Source: Faecalimonas sp.
Lineage (GTDB): Bacteria > Bacillota_A > Clostridia > Lachnospirales > Lachnospiraceae
Direction of reading: 5' to 3'
NCBI GenBank assembly: GCA_026169575.1
Contig: JAPFCT010000031.1
Coordinates: forward strand, 1 to 18,523
Length of the DNA stretch: 18,523 nt
Of this stretch, positions 7,483-14,746 are shown one piece after another. The translations under genes were made by a program, and so were the position numbers. Position 1 is the first letter of the stretch; every line of letters starts with the position of its first letter. The notes beneath the pieces were generated by a model. That model ran no database searches. It was not told the origin of the DNA and saw only the letters and a list, made by a program, of their open reading frames with translations.

Positions 7483-9648
7483 ATGGGTAATGAAAACACA
7501 AGAGGAAGGGTAACGATCCCGACAGACGTTGACGTTGTACCAGAGACACTGGAATTACTGGAGCGCTGGGGAGCAGATGCGATCCGTGACTGTGACGGAA
7601 CAGACTATCCGGAAGGGTTAAGGGATGTAGATGCGAAGGTGTATTCTACTTACTATACAACAAGAAAAGACAATGAGTGGGCAAAAGCAAACCCGGATGA
7701 GATTCAGCAGATGTATATCATGACTTCTTTCCACACAGCAGTGGGGGAAGAGCTTTCTATCCATTTGATGGATCATTTATATCCGGATATGCTGAAAGTA
7801 AACTCTCACGATGATATTAAACGTTGGTGGGAAGTGATCGACCGTACAACGGGAGAAGTTGTTCCGACAGACAGCTGGTCTTACAGTGAAGAGACCGGAG
7901 ATGTGACGATTCACGGAGCAAAGGCATTCCATGACTATACGGTAAGTTTCCTTGCATACATTATGTGGGATCCGGTACATATGTACAATGCGGTTGTCAA
8001 TGACTGGAAAGATGTGGAGAAGCAGATTACGTTTGATGTGCGTCAGCCTAAGACAAAGGAATTTTCCATGAAGCGTCTTCGCAAGTTTATCGAAGACAAT
8101 CCACATGTAGATGTAATCCGTTATACAACTTTCTTCCATCAGTTCACACTGATCTTCGATGAACTGGCGAGAGAAAAATATGTAGACTGGTATGGATATT
8201 CTGCATCTGTCAGTCCATATATTTTAGAGCAGTTTGAAAAGGAAGTCGGATATCAATTCAGACCGGAATACATTATCGATCAGGGATATATGAACAATCA
8301 GTACCGTATCCCGTCAAAAGAGTTCAAAGATTTCCAGGCATTCCAGAGAAGAGAAGTTGCCAAACTTGCCAAAGAGATGGTGGATATCACACACGAGATG
8401 GGAAAAGAAGCAATGATGTTCTTAGGAGATCACTGGATCGGTATGGAACCGTTTATGGATGAATTCAAATCCATCGGACTGGATGCAGTTGTAGGAAGTG
8501 TCGGAAATGGTTCTACACTCCGTCTGATCAGTGATATTCCGAATGTAAAATATACAGAGGGACGTTTCCTTCCTTATTTCTTCCCGGATACATTCCACGA
8601 AGGCGGAGACCCGGTGAAAGAGGCGAAGGTAAACTGGGTAACAGCAAGACGTGCGATCCTCAGAAAACCAATCGACCGGATCGGATATGGCGGTTACTTA
8701 AAGCTTGCGCTGGAGTTCCCGGAATTTATCGATTATGTAGAAAGCGTATGTAAAGAGTTCCGTACCTTATATGAGAACATCAAAGGAACAACACCGTACT
8801 GCGCGAAGACAGTTGCAGTGCTGAACAGCTGGGGCAAGATGAGAGCATGGGGAAATCATATGGTACATCATGCATTATATCAAAAACAGAACTATTCTTA
8901 CGCAGGAATCGTTGAGGCGCTTTCCGGAGCACCGTTTGATGTACGTTTTATCAGCTTTGACGATATTAAGACGAATCCGGCAGTGCTTGACGATATCGAT
9001 GTCATCATCAATGTCGGCGGAGCTTACACTGCACACAGCGGCGGGGCTGCATGGGCAGATGAAGAGATCGTGACGGCAGTGAAGAAATTTATCTACAACG
9101 GCGGCGGATTTATCGGTGTCGGCGAGCCGACCGCTTATCAGTGGGAAGGACGTTACTTCCAGCTTGCAAGTGCGCTCGGGGTAGAGAAAGAAAACGGATT
9201 TAACTTAAATACAGACAAGTATAACTGGGAAGAGCATGATCACTTCATCAAAGAAGACTGTACAAAAGACATCGACTTTGGAGAAGGTCAGAAAAATATC
9301 TTCGCATTAGATGGAACAACTGTATTAAGACAGATCGACAAAGAAGTGCAGATGGCAGTCAATGATTTCGGCGACGGACGTTGTGTCTACATCAGTGGAC
9401 TTCCATACAGCTTCGAGAACAGCCGTCTTCTGTATCGTTCTATCCTCTGGTCTGCACACGATGAGGACAACCTTCACAAATGGTTCAGCACAAACTTCAA
9501 CGTGGAAGTGCATGCGTATGTGAAGAATGGAAAATACTGTGTCGTAAACAATACTTACGAGCCGCAGGATACAACGGTATACAGAGGAGACGGAAGCAGT
9601 TTCGATCTTCATCTGGATGCAAATGAGATCATCTGGTATGAAATCTAA
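7483..9648 (+). CDS. GH112 1,3-beta-galactosyl-N-acetylhexosamine phosphorylase
   Basis: Splits lacto-N-biose I or galacto-N-biose with inorganic phosphate to alpha-galactose 1-phosphate and GlcNAc or GalNAc; cytosolic (no signal peptide). The 721 residues match the family (B. longum enzyme ~750). A TIM-barrel catalytic domain covers about 1-440, with the acid/base Asp316 in MMFLGDHWIGMEPF, equivalent to B. longum Asp313. A flavodoxin-like middle domain (about 441-660, with VIINVGGAYTAHSGGAAW and GGGFIGVGEPTAYQWEG) and a small beta C-terminal domain follow. The related GH112 activity on galactosyl-1,4-rhamnose cannot be strictly excluded by eye, but the sulfatase and transporter setting favours host mucin or milk glycans. 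AAGGAG precedes the ATG. It is monocistronic, with a hairpin terminator after it. Confidence 0.93.
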   Translation: MGNENTRGRVTIPTDVDVVPETLELLERWGADAIRDCDGTDYPEGLRDVDAKVYSTYYTTRKDNEWAKANPDEIQQMYIMTSFHTAVGEELSIHLMDHLYPDMLKVNSHDDIKRWWEVIDRTTGEVVPTDSWSYSEETGDVTIHGAKAFHDYTVSFLAYIMWDPVHMYNAVVNDWKDVEKQITFDVRQPKTKEFSMKRLRKFIEDNPHVDVIRYTTFFHQFTLIFDELAREKYVDWYGYSASVSPYILEQFEKEVGYQFRPEYIIDQGYMNNQYRIPSKEFKDFQAFQRREVAKLAKEMVDITHEMGKEAMMFLGDHWIGMEPFMDEFKSIGLDAVVGSVGNGSTLRLISDIPNVKYTEGRFLPYFFPDTFHEGGDPVKEAKVNWVTARRAILRKPIDRIGYGGYLKLALEFPEFIDYVESVCKEFRTLYENIKGTTPYCAKTVAVLNSWGKMRAWGNHMVHHALYQKQNYSYAGIVEALSGAPFDVRFISFDDIKTNPAVLDDIDVIINVGGAYTAHSGGAAWADEEIVTAVKKFIYNGGGFIGVGEPTAYQWEGRYFQLASALGVEKENGFNLNTDKYNWEEHDHFIKEDCTKDIDFGEGQKNIFALDGTTVLRQIDKEVQMAVNDFGDGRCVYISGLPYSFENSRLLYRSILWSAHDEDNLHKWFSTNFNVEVHAYVKNGKYCVVNNTYEPQDTTVYRGDGSSFDLHLDANEIIWYEI

Positions 9649-9662
9649 TATGTAAGATCGCG

Positions 9663-9698
9663 CCCATTTGTCAGACTGGCTTACGGAAAGCAAATGGG
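9663..9698. repeat. Inverted repeat after the GH112 gene
   Basis: CCCATTTG (9663-9670) pairs perfectly with CAAATGGG (9691-9698) around a 20-nt loop. It stands next to the stronger hairpin at 9701-9744 and may stabilise the GH112 mRNA end or assist termination. Confidence 0.6.
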
Positions 9699-9700
9699 AA

Positions 9701-9744
9701 AAAGAACCTCCGAACGTCAAGAGATGACGGTAAGGAGGTTCTTT
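9701..9744. terminator. Bidirectional terminator between GH112 and the AraC pair
   Basis: A perfect 11-bp stem AAAGAACCTCC (9701-9711)/GGAGGTTCTTT (9734-9744) encloses an inner stem CGTCA/TGACG (9715-9719, 9725-9729). T-rich sequence follows on both strands (TTCTTT then CTGTATACTTTT on +; TTCTTTTT on -). This suits the convergent gene pair, though neither T run is perfect. Confidence 0.75.
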
Positions 9745-9814
9745 CTGTATACTTTTATGAAAAATAGTGTTTGTTTCCATAAGATAAAATCCCTTGTTTT
9801 TGTCAGGGAAAAGA

Positions 9815-10705
9815 TCAAATTTGGGCTTCCGACAGCGCTTTGATCGAAGATACATATTCGGATGGTGTCATTCCGGTGATTTTCTTGAACTGTCTGGAAA
9901 AATAGTGGATTGAAGAATAACCGAGTTTCTCTGAAATCTGTGTGAAGTTCATCAGATCTGTCCGCATCATCTGCTTGGCGGCATCGATCTTCATGTTGGA
10001 AAAATATTCGATCACACCGAGTCCGGTCTTCTGCTGGAAGATCTTCTGAAGCTGAGAACGGCCGATCATATTGTCCCGGCAGATCTGTTCGATCGTCAGA
10101 TGCAGACAGAGATTCTTCTCCATATAGGTCAGGACGCGGTTAAATACTTCTGAATTGCCTTTGGAGGCTGCAGCTTTTGGAGTGGAAGACGGGCTGTCCT
10201 GCCTGCGGCGCAGCAGGTGGAGCAGGAAATGTTCCAGGTGGATCCGGATAAACTGCTCCGCACCAAAAGGAGGCTGCTCGTATTTTGTCATTTCGGTCAG
10301 GTAAGGATCATCCAGCCGGCAGTTGAACAGCGCCTTAGCCTCTTTGACAATCTCGCCAAGCAGGATCTTTTCTGTCTCATCGAGAGAGAGGATCTTTCCC
10401 TCAAAAAACTGCATTACGGGATCGCTGCACTCAAACGAAATAACCACAAGATTCGGGGCGGAGCTCCCGGTCGCCTGCAGTCTGTGAAATTCATTCGGCT
10501 TGTGAAAGGCAACCTCTCCTTTTTTTAAGCGCGCATGGATGCTTTCCATATAAATATCGATCTCACCTTTGTCGACGAAGACGAACTCCCAGAAATTGTG
10601 GGACTCTCCGGCAAAGGAAAAATCACTCATATATTCAAAATAATGGATCGTAAATACTTCGTGTATGGATATCGTATCCGATAGAAGTGTTCCTTTGTAC
10701 ATCAT
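9815..10705 (-). CDS. AraC-family transcriptional regulator (second gene of pair)
   Basis: A 296-residue regulator with an N-terminal cupin sugar-binding domain and two C-terminal helix-turn-helix motifs. The cupin part shows HNFWEFVFVDKGEIDIYM and KKGEVAFHKPNEFH. The DNA-binding part spans about 196-296; LTIEQICRDNMIGRSQLQKI is the first HTH, and FTQISEKLGYSSIHYFSRQF followed by KITGMTPSEYV is the second HTH and signature. Its ATG lies 1 nt after the stop of the upstream araC gene, so its ribosome site AGGAGGAG is inside that gene: translational coupling. Both follow one promoter. It is convergent with the GH112 gene and likely controls the sugar locus. The ligand is unknown. Confidence 0.93.
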   Translation of the reverse strand: MMYKGTLLSDTISIHEVFTIHYFEYMSDFSFAGESHNFWEFVFVDKGEIDIYMESIHARLKKGEVAFHKPNEFHRLQATGSSAPNLVVISFECSDPVMQFFEGKILSLDETEKILLGEIVKEAKALFNCRLDDPYLTEMTKYEQPPFGAEQFIRIHLEHFLLHLLRRRQDSPSSTPKAAASKGNSEVFNRVLTYMEKNLCLHLTIEQICRDNMIGRSQLQKIFQQKTGLGVIEYFSNMKIDAAKQMMRTDLMNFTQISEKLGYSSIHYFSRQFKKITGMTPSEYVSSIKALSEAQI

Positions 10706-10706
10706 A

Positions 10707-11552
10707 CTACTCCTCCTGACTCATTTGTGAGTCCATACTCTTACGGTATTTGTTCGGGGAAAGCCCGGTCTCCTTTCGGAATACCTGTGAAAAATAGGAC
10801 TGCGAGGAAAAACCAACGACAGAAGCGATCTTTGCGATCGGGAAGTTGGTAGTGCCAAGCAGATGCTTTGCCTCAGAGATCCGCTTTTCGATCAGGTAGT
10901 TGATCGGAGAAACCCCTTTGTAATTTTTAAATGCATGTACCAGATAATATTTATTCAGATACGTCAGATCGCTGAGTGTCTGAAGTGTGATATCTTCTTT
11001 GAAGTGTTCATCCAGATACTGCTCGATGAACCGGCATTCCTTTGTGATCTTCTTGGTCGGGGCGACAGAAAGTGTCGTCTGAGTCTGGCGGGTAATGTTC
11101 CAGATGATCAGCTCCAGAAGATTCTGGCAGATGGATTCAAAGTTTTCTTCTTTTTTTCGCACTTCTTTGAGCAGTGTTTTCAGGTAAAACTGGAGTTCCT
11201 CGCGGTAGTGGAAGAAATTGTGGAGTGTATAATTCGTAGATTCATCCTTGTCAGTAAACTGAAGTCCGTTGATCCCAAGAACGATATATTCGAGAGGAGT
11301 TCCGGTTCCGCCTGATTCTGTGTGGGAAACATTCGGATTGACGATGATCAGATCGTTTTCTTTGACCGGAAAACATTCGTTTTCAATCGTAAATTTCCCG
11401 GTTCCGTGGGTAATAAAAAACAATTCGGTAAAATGATGTGTATGTGCAAGGCTGTGCCAGTCCTGCTCATATTTTGCTTCTGTGATATAGAGCAGATGGA
11501 CATCGATTTTTTTGGAATTTTTCTCTTCCAGACGATAATTTTGATTACTCAT
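10707..11552 (-). CDS. AraC-family transcriptional regulator (first gene of pair)
   Basis: A 281-residue regulator with the AraC layout. The N-terminal cupin domain has the His-rich AHTHHFTELFFITHGTG and ENDLIIVNPNVSHTES, typical of carbohydrate-sensing members. The C-terminal double HTH covers about 185-281: DITLQTLSDLTYLNKYYL, then FPIAKIASVVGFSSQSYFSQ and the signature FRKETGLSPNKYR. The start at 11552 is chosen because AAAGGAG precedes it by 6 nt. The frame runs open to 11618, but that extension overlaps the -10 and -35 at 11572-11600. It is divergent from the anSME gene and first in a two-gene operon. It shares only family-level similarity with its partner, so the two are not a recent duplication. 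Confidence 0.93.
   Translation of the reverse strand: MSNQNYRLEEKNSKKIDVHLLYITEAKYEQDWHSLAHTHHFTELFFITHGTGKFTIENECFPVKENDLIIVNPNVSHTESGGTGTPLEYIVLGINGLQFTDKDESTNYTLHNFFHYREELQFYLKTLLKEVRKKEENFESICQNLLELIIWNITRQTQTTLSVAPTKKITKECRFIEQYLDEHFKEDITLQTLSDLTYLNKYYLVHAFKNYKGVSPINYLIEKRISEAKHLLGTTNFPIAKIASVVGFSSQSYFSQVFRKETGLSPNKYRKSMDSQMSQEE
10710..10717 (-). promoter_or_regulatory. Ribosome binding site embedded in the upstream araC gene
   Basis: AGGAGGAG (minus strand, 10717-10710) lies in the last codons of the upstream regulator. The layout is stop TAG (10709-10707), one T, then ATG (10705-10703): a stop-restart junction for coupled translation. Confidence 0.8.
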
Positions 11553-11571
11553 AATAGTCTCCTTTGGGTTT

Positions 11572-11600
11572 ATTATATAGACCTTCGGGGAAAAAAGCAA
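11572..11600 (-). promoter_or_regulatory. Promoter of the araC pair
   Basis: On the minus strand: TTGCTT (11600-11595), 17-bp spacer, TATAAT (11577-11572). The predicted start (near 11565) falls at the ribosome site, giving a very short leader. The -35 is 17 bp from the -35 of the divergent anSME promoter. Confidence 0.75.
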
Positions 11601-11617
11601 TAAACGAATCTGCGTCA

Positions 11618-11646
11618 TTTACAACCTTTCTTTCAGAGAGTATAAT
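11618..11646 (+). promoter_or_regulatory. Promoter of the anSME gene
   Basis: TTTACA (11618-11623), 17-bp spacer, perfect TATAAT (11641-11646); expected start near 11653, 20 nt before the ATG. ATCTGCGT (11608-11615) just upstream differs at one base from ATTTGCGT in the GH112 promoter (7403-7410). Confidence 0.8.
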
Positions 11647-11672
11647 CCGTGTCATGAGGAGGAACAGAAGTT

Positions 11673-12803
11673 ATGAAATATCTTTCATTTTTAGTAAAAC
11701 CGGCGTCATCGATGTGTAATCTGAAATGCCCGTACTGTTTTTATGAGGATGTGAGCAAAAGAAGAGAACGCTCCTGCAGCGGGAAGATGCAGCCGGAGAT
11801 CATGCAAAGCCTGATCGACCGTGCAGTGGCAGATACCGATGCGGATGCAGAGCTTGTATTTGCATTTCAGGGAGGAGAGCCGATGCTCGCCGGACTGGAC
11901 TATTATCAGAGATTCACAGCGTATGTCCGTGAAAAAAAGGGAAGCCGCACAGTCCGGTATGCGATCCAGACAAACGGAACACTGATCGACGAAACGTGGG
12001 CAAAATTTTTTGCAGAAGAAGCGTTTCTTGTGGGAGTTTCTCTCGATGGATATGAATCTAATACAAACCGGTTCCGCCTGAATAAGGACGGAAAGGGGAT
12101 GTACGCACAGATCATGCAGGGAATCCGGCTGCTGGAACAGTTTCAAGTGGACTATAATATCCTGACCGTGCTGACGCCGCGGCTTGCCGCACATCCGGAG
12201 GCATACTATCATTTTCTGAAAGACCAGGGATTCTCTTATGTGCAGTGCATTCCATGTCTCGGGGAACTTCCGGAGCAGGAGGAAATACCGATTGAAAAAT
12301 ATTGCGGAGAGAGCGGTGAGGGAAATGTGCAGGAGTTAAAACCCAAACAGTACGCAGAGTTTTACAAGCGCTTTTACCGTCTCTGGCTGGATGATTATGC
12401 GCGCGGAGATTATATGAGCGTGACGTTATTTGACAACCTGCTTTTGATGCTGTCCGACCGTCCGCCGCAGCAGTGCGGAATGCTCGGATTCTGCACTGCG
12501 CAGCTTGTTGTGGAGGCAGATGGAAGCGTCTATCCGTGTGATTTCTATGTGCTGGATGCGTACTGCTGTGGAAATATGAAAGATCACACGTTGCAGGAAA
12601 TCTTATACAGCGGGACGATGCAGAACTTTCTGCGGGAAGAAAAAGAGATAAAAAAAATCTGTGAGACATGTCCGTTCTGGAAAATCTGCCGCGGCGGATG
12701 TAAGAGGCAGAACAGAACTTATCTCACAGAAGAGTGGTGCGGGCACCAAGAATTTCTGATGTACGCATATCCTACACTGAGCAGGATTGCACAGACACTT
12801 TAG
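11673..12803 (+). CDS. Anaerobic sulfatase-maturating enzyme (radical SAM, SPASM domain)
   Basis: Oxidises the active-site Cys (or Ser) of sulfatases to formylglycine without oxygen, acting in the cytoplasm on the nascent enzyme. The protein has 376 residues, against 370 in the Clostridium perfringens enzyme. The SAM-cluster motif is Cys15-x3-Cys19-x2-Cys22 (CNLKCPYC). GGEP (67-70) and the QTNGTLI strand (99-105) complete the core. The SPASM domain supplies Cys268, 274, 289, 330, 333, 339, 343 and 356 for two auxiliary 4Fe-4S clusters. Asp290 in YPCDFYV matches the proposed catalytic base Asp277 of C. perfringens. The Cys-type sulfatase lies convergently downstream, separated by a repeat array, and is the obvious client. 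Confidence 0.95.
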   Translation: MKYLSFLVKPASSMCNLKCPYCFYEDVSKRRERSCSGKMQPEIMQSLIDRAVADTDADAELVFAFQGGEPMLAGLDYYQRFTAYVREKKGSRTVRYAIQTNGTLIDETWAKFFAEEAFLVGVSLDGYESNTNRFRLNKDGKGMYAQIMQGIRLLEQFQVDYNILTVLTPRLAAHPEAYYHFLKDQGFSYVQCIPCLGELPEQEEIPIEKYCGESGEGNVQELKPKQYAEFYKRFYRLWLDDYARGDYMSVTLFDNLLLMLSDRPPQQCGMLGFCTAQLVVEADGSVYPCDFYVLDAYCCGNMKDHTLQEILYSGTMQNFLREEKEIKKICETCPFWKICRGGCKRQNRTYLTEEWCGHQEFLMYAYPTLSRIAQTL

Positions 12804-12825
12804 AAGAAGTTGCGGCAATCCCTGA

Positions 12826-13010
12826 AAAATCACAGGAACTGTCTGGGAAATTTCATTCCCGGGAAGTTACAGAAGCCGTCCGGGGAATTTGATTCCTGGG
12901 AAGTTACGGAAGCCGTCCGGGAAATTTGATTTTTGGGAAGTTACGGAAGCTGTCTGGGAAATTTGATTCCTGGGAAGTTACAGAAGCCGTCCGGAAGAAT
13001 TTATCTCTGG
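12826..13010. repeat. 37-bp tandem repeat array, five units, hairpin-forming
   Basis: Five units begin at 12826, 12863, 12900, 12937 and 12974, exactly 37 bp apart, and a degenerate sixth starts at 13011. Typical unit blocks are GAAGTTACRGAAGCYGTCYG followed by GGAAATTTGATTCCTGG. In the first four units, a left arm like CYGGGAA pairs with TTCCYGG across a 6-nt ATTTSA loop (first unit: 12843-12849 with 12856-12862). Base changes are mostly tolerated through G-U pairs. ACGG-AAG-CCGT can form a second small hairpin. The period is not a multiple of 3, so the array is not coding. It fills the gap between the 3' ends of the anSME and sulfatase genes, where no ordinary terminator with a T run is seen. 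Confidence 0.9.
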
Positions 13011-13040
13011 GAAGGCTTCTTAAATTAAATTCAAATAAAG

Positions 13041-14501
13041 TTATAAAATATGTGACAGGTTTGCAACCGGAGTGCAGCCGCTCTGGAGGGATACTCCGTC
13101 GCTGTACCCTTCTTCACGCCCGGCGAGCTCCCGGATCAGCAGAGAACGGAGATAAGCGATCCGATCCTGGTATACCTCATCATCGATCGCGTTGTGCTCT
13201 TCCCGCGGATCGTTTGTCAGGTCAAAGTATTGCTCGGTATTTTTCTCGCTGTACCAGATATATTTATCTGTTGCCGTCACAATAAAGTGGCTGGACAGAC
13301 CAGAGTGGAAGCTGTGTTCCCCATGCAGATATTCACGGCTGTTCTGTTCTTTTTCAGGCTTTCCGATGATCTCCGGCATCAGAGAGAAGCCGTCCACGCC
13401 ATCCGGAACCGGGATGCCTGCAAAATCAAGTAGCGTCGGCAGGATATCCCGCAGTTCGGTGATCGTGCCGCTGCGGATCGGCCTGGAAGGGCATACATTT
13501 TTGCCGACATGGAACAGAAGCGGGATATGTGTGCTTCCCTCGTAGGCAAATACTTTTCGGTATAAGTGGTGGTCAAAGAGCAGCTCGCCATGGTCAGATA
13601 AGAAGAGGATGACCGTGTTGTCGTATTCTCCGCTTTCCATCAGTGCGGAGATGAGCCTTCCGATCTGGTGGTCTACATGGGTGATGCAGGCGTAATATCC
13701 CGCCATCGCATTGTGGCGCTGTTCGGCATCGTTGCAGCCGTAGATAGAATCTTTCATGTAGCCGAACTGCTCGGTGCTTGCAGTGTCATCCCAGTCGCCG
13801 CAGGCCGGTTCGCGCAGATCCTTGTCTTTGTACAGATCAAAATAGGAGGCCGGTGCATCAAAAGGCTGGTGCGGGCGGACATAAGAACTCATCAGGAAAA
13901 ATGGTCTGGTGCGGTCGCGTGTCTCAAGGAAGCGGATACTTTCTTCCGTCACCCAGTTTGTCGGGTGCAGCCTCTCTTCGTAGATCCATGGATGAGTCAC
14001 CCAGGAATTGCATTCCGGGCCACTGGCATTGAAATCCGCATGGGAACCGAGAGCATTTTTCAGATCATAGAGATAATCGTCTGTCACGGACTGGTGCTGG
14101 AAGTGGGGGATGGAGGCATCGCGGTAATATCCGAGATAGCCATCATGCAGGCGCAGCCCCTGAAATCCACAGTGTTTCCGGACCGGATGCACATGCATCT
14201 TACCGACACACTGTGTCTGGTATCCGTGAGTGCTGAATTCTTCGGCGAGCATGTGGTCATAGTTCCAGTCGATGCCGTCCTCATAGCCGACACGGCCGTG
14301 ATGTTCCTGGCTCTTTCCGGTGAAGAGTGCGGCTCTTGCCGGGATACAGCTCGGGCAGGAAGAGTAGGCGCGGTCAAAAAAGGCGCCGTCCGCAGCGAGC
14401 GTATCAAGATAAGGTGTCTTTACGTCCGGATGTCCTGCGTAGGAAAGACAGTCCCCGCGGAACTGGTCGCACATAAGCAGTAAAATATTTGGCTGGTTCA
14501 T
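13041..14501 (-). CDS. Cys-type sulfatase (S1 family), no signal peptide
   Basis: Hydrolyses a sulfate ester; family S1 of the alkaline-phosphatase superfamily. The 486-residue product starts at ATG 14501, with GGAAAGG 9 nt upstream; the in-frame TTG at 14519 would overlap this site. The modification motif is Cys52-I-P-A-Arg56 in CPSCIPARAALFTG, where Cys52 becomes formylglycine; the anSME nearby supplies this. Metal ligands are Asp12 (MCDQFRGD) and Asp303-His304 (LSDHGE). Lys101/His103 (GKMHVHP), His211 (RPHQP) and Lys316 are likely active-site residues. The start MNQPNILLLMCDQF goes straight into the first beta strand with no signal peptide, so the enzyme should be cytosolic and act on imported sugars. 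The exact S1 subfamily and substrate are not identifiable by eye. It is divergent from the transporter operon. Confidence 0.93.
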   Translation of the reverse strand: MNQPNILLLMCDQFRGDCLSYAGHPDVKTPYLDTLAADGAFFDRAYSSCPSCIPARAALFTGKSQEHHGRVGYEDGIDWNYDHMLAEEFSTHGYQTQCVGKMHVHPVRKHCGFQGLRLHDGYLGYYRDASIPHFQHQSVTDDYLYDLKNALGSHADFNASGPECNSWVTHPWIYEERLHPTNWVTEESIRFLETRDRTRPFFLMSSYVRPHQPFDAPASYFDLYKDKDLREPACGDWDDTASTEQFGYMKDSIYGCNDAEQRHNAMAGYYACITHVDHQIGRLISALMESGEYDNTVILFLSDHGELLFDHHLYRKVFAYEGSTHIPLLFHVGKNVCPSRPIRSGTITELRDILPTLLDFAGIPVPDGVDGFSLMPEIIGKPEKEQNSREYLHGEHSFHSGLSSHFIVTATDKYIWYSEKNTEQYFDLTNDPREEHNAIDDEVYQDRIAYLRSLLIRELAGREEGYSDGVSLQSGCTPVANLSHIL

Positions 14502-14543
14502 AGTTTGGTTCCTTTCCAATGATTTTTCTTACATATTTTTCCA

Positions 14544-14572
14544 TTGCCAATACTGGCAGCTTCTGATACAAT
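14544..14572 (+). promoter_or_regulatory. Promoter of the sugar transporter operon
   Basis: TTGCCA (14544-14549), 17-bp spacer, TACAAT (14567-14572) preceded by TGA (extended -10). Expected start is near 14579, giving a leader of about 167 nt before the lipoprotein gene. No second promoter of similar quality was found closer to the gene. Confidence 0.7.
14545..14558. promoter_or_regulatory. Palindromic operator candidate
   Basis: TGCCA-ATAC-TGGCA is a perfect 5-bp inverted repeat with a 4-bp centre. It overlaps the -35 of the transporter promoter and lies just downstream of the predicted sulfatase transcription start, so one bound protein could block both. The binder is unknown. Confidence 0.5.
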
Positions 14573-14599
14573 CATAAACACCGGGAAAAAGAAAAGCAA
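14571..14599 (-). promoter_or_regulatory. Promoter of the sulfatase gene
   Basis: On the minus strand: TTGCTT (14599-14594), 17-bp spacer, TATGAT (14576-14571); expected start near 14564, a 63-nt leader. The -10 overlaps that of the transporter promoter by 2 bp, so RNA polymerase should not be able to occupy both at once. Confidence 0.65.
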
Positions 14600-14746
14600 G
14601 GAAGAGTTTTTTATTATTTTCATATTTTTAGCTTTGAGAGCAAGATACATAAAAATGAGGACAAGATTGATATAGAAAAAATGACGGACGTAGTGTAGAA
14701 TATAGTGTATAAAGTGAACGAAATGAACAAAAGGAGGAGTTCAGTT
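14580..14746 (+). other. Long AT-rich leader of the transporter operon
   Basis: About 167 nt between the predicted start and the ATG. It has T-rich stretches (14607-14627) but no strong hairpin, no recognisable riboswitch core and no credible leader ORF. AAGGAGG (14731-14737) lies 9 nt before the ATG. A weak -10-like TAGAAT (14696-14701) without a -35 leaves room for an activator-dependent second promoter. Confidence 0.45.

Noticed and set aside
12826..13010. CRISPR array
   Set aside because: The 37-bp units abut one another with no unique spacers, and no cas gene is nearby; it is a plain tandem repeat.
12926..13285. Open frame crossing the 37-bp repeats (+)
   Set aside because: The period is not divisible by 3, there is no credible start site, and it runs into the 3' end of the well-supported sulfatase on the other strand.
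13668..14483. 271-residue + strand frame
   Set aside because: Antisense shadow of the sulfatase, whose full catalytic motif set and ribosome site are on the minus strand.
14580..14746. Riboswitch or leader peptide before the transporter operon
   Set aside because: No strong paired core, no terminator with T run and no short ORF with a ribosome site could be found by eye.
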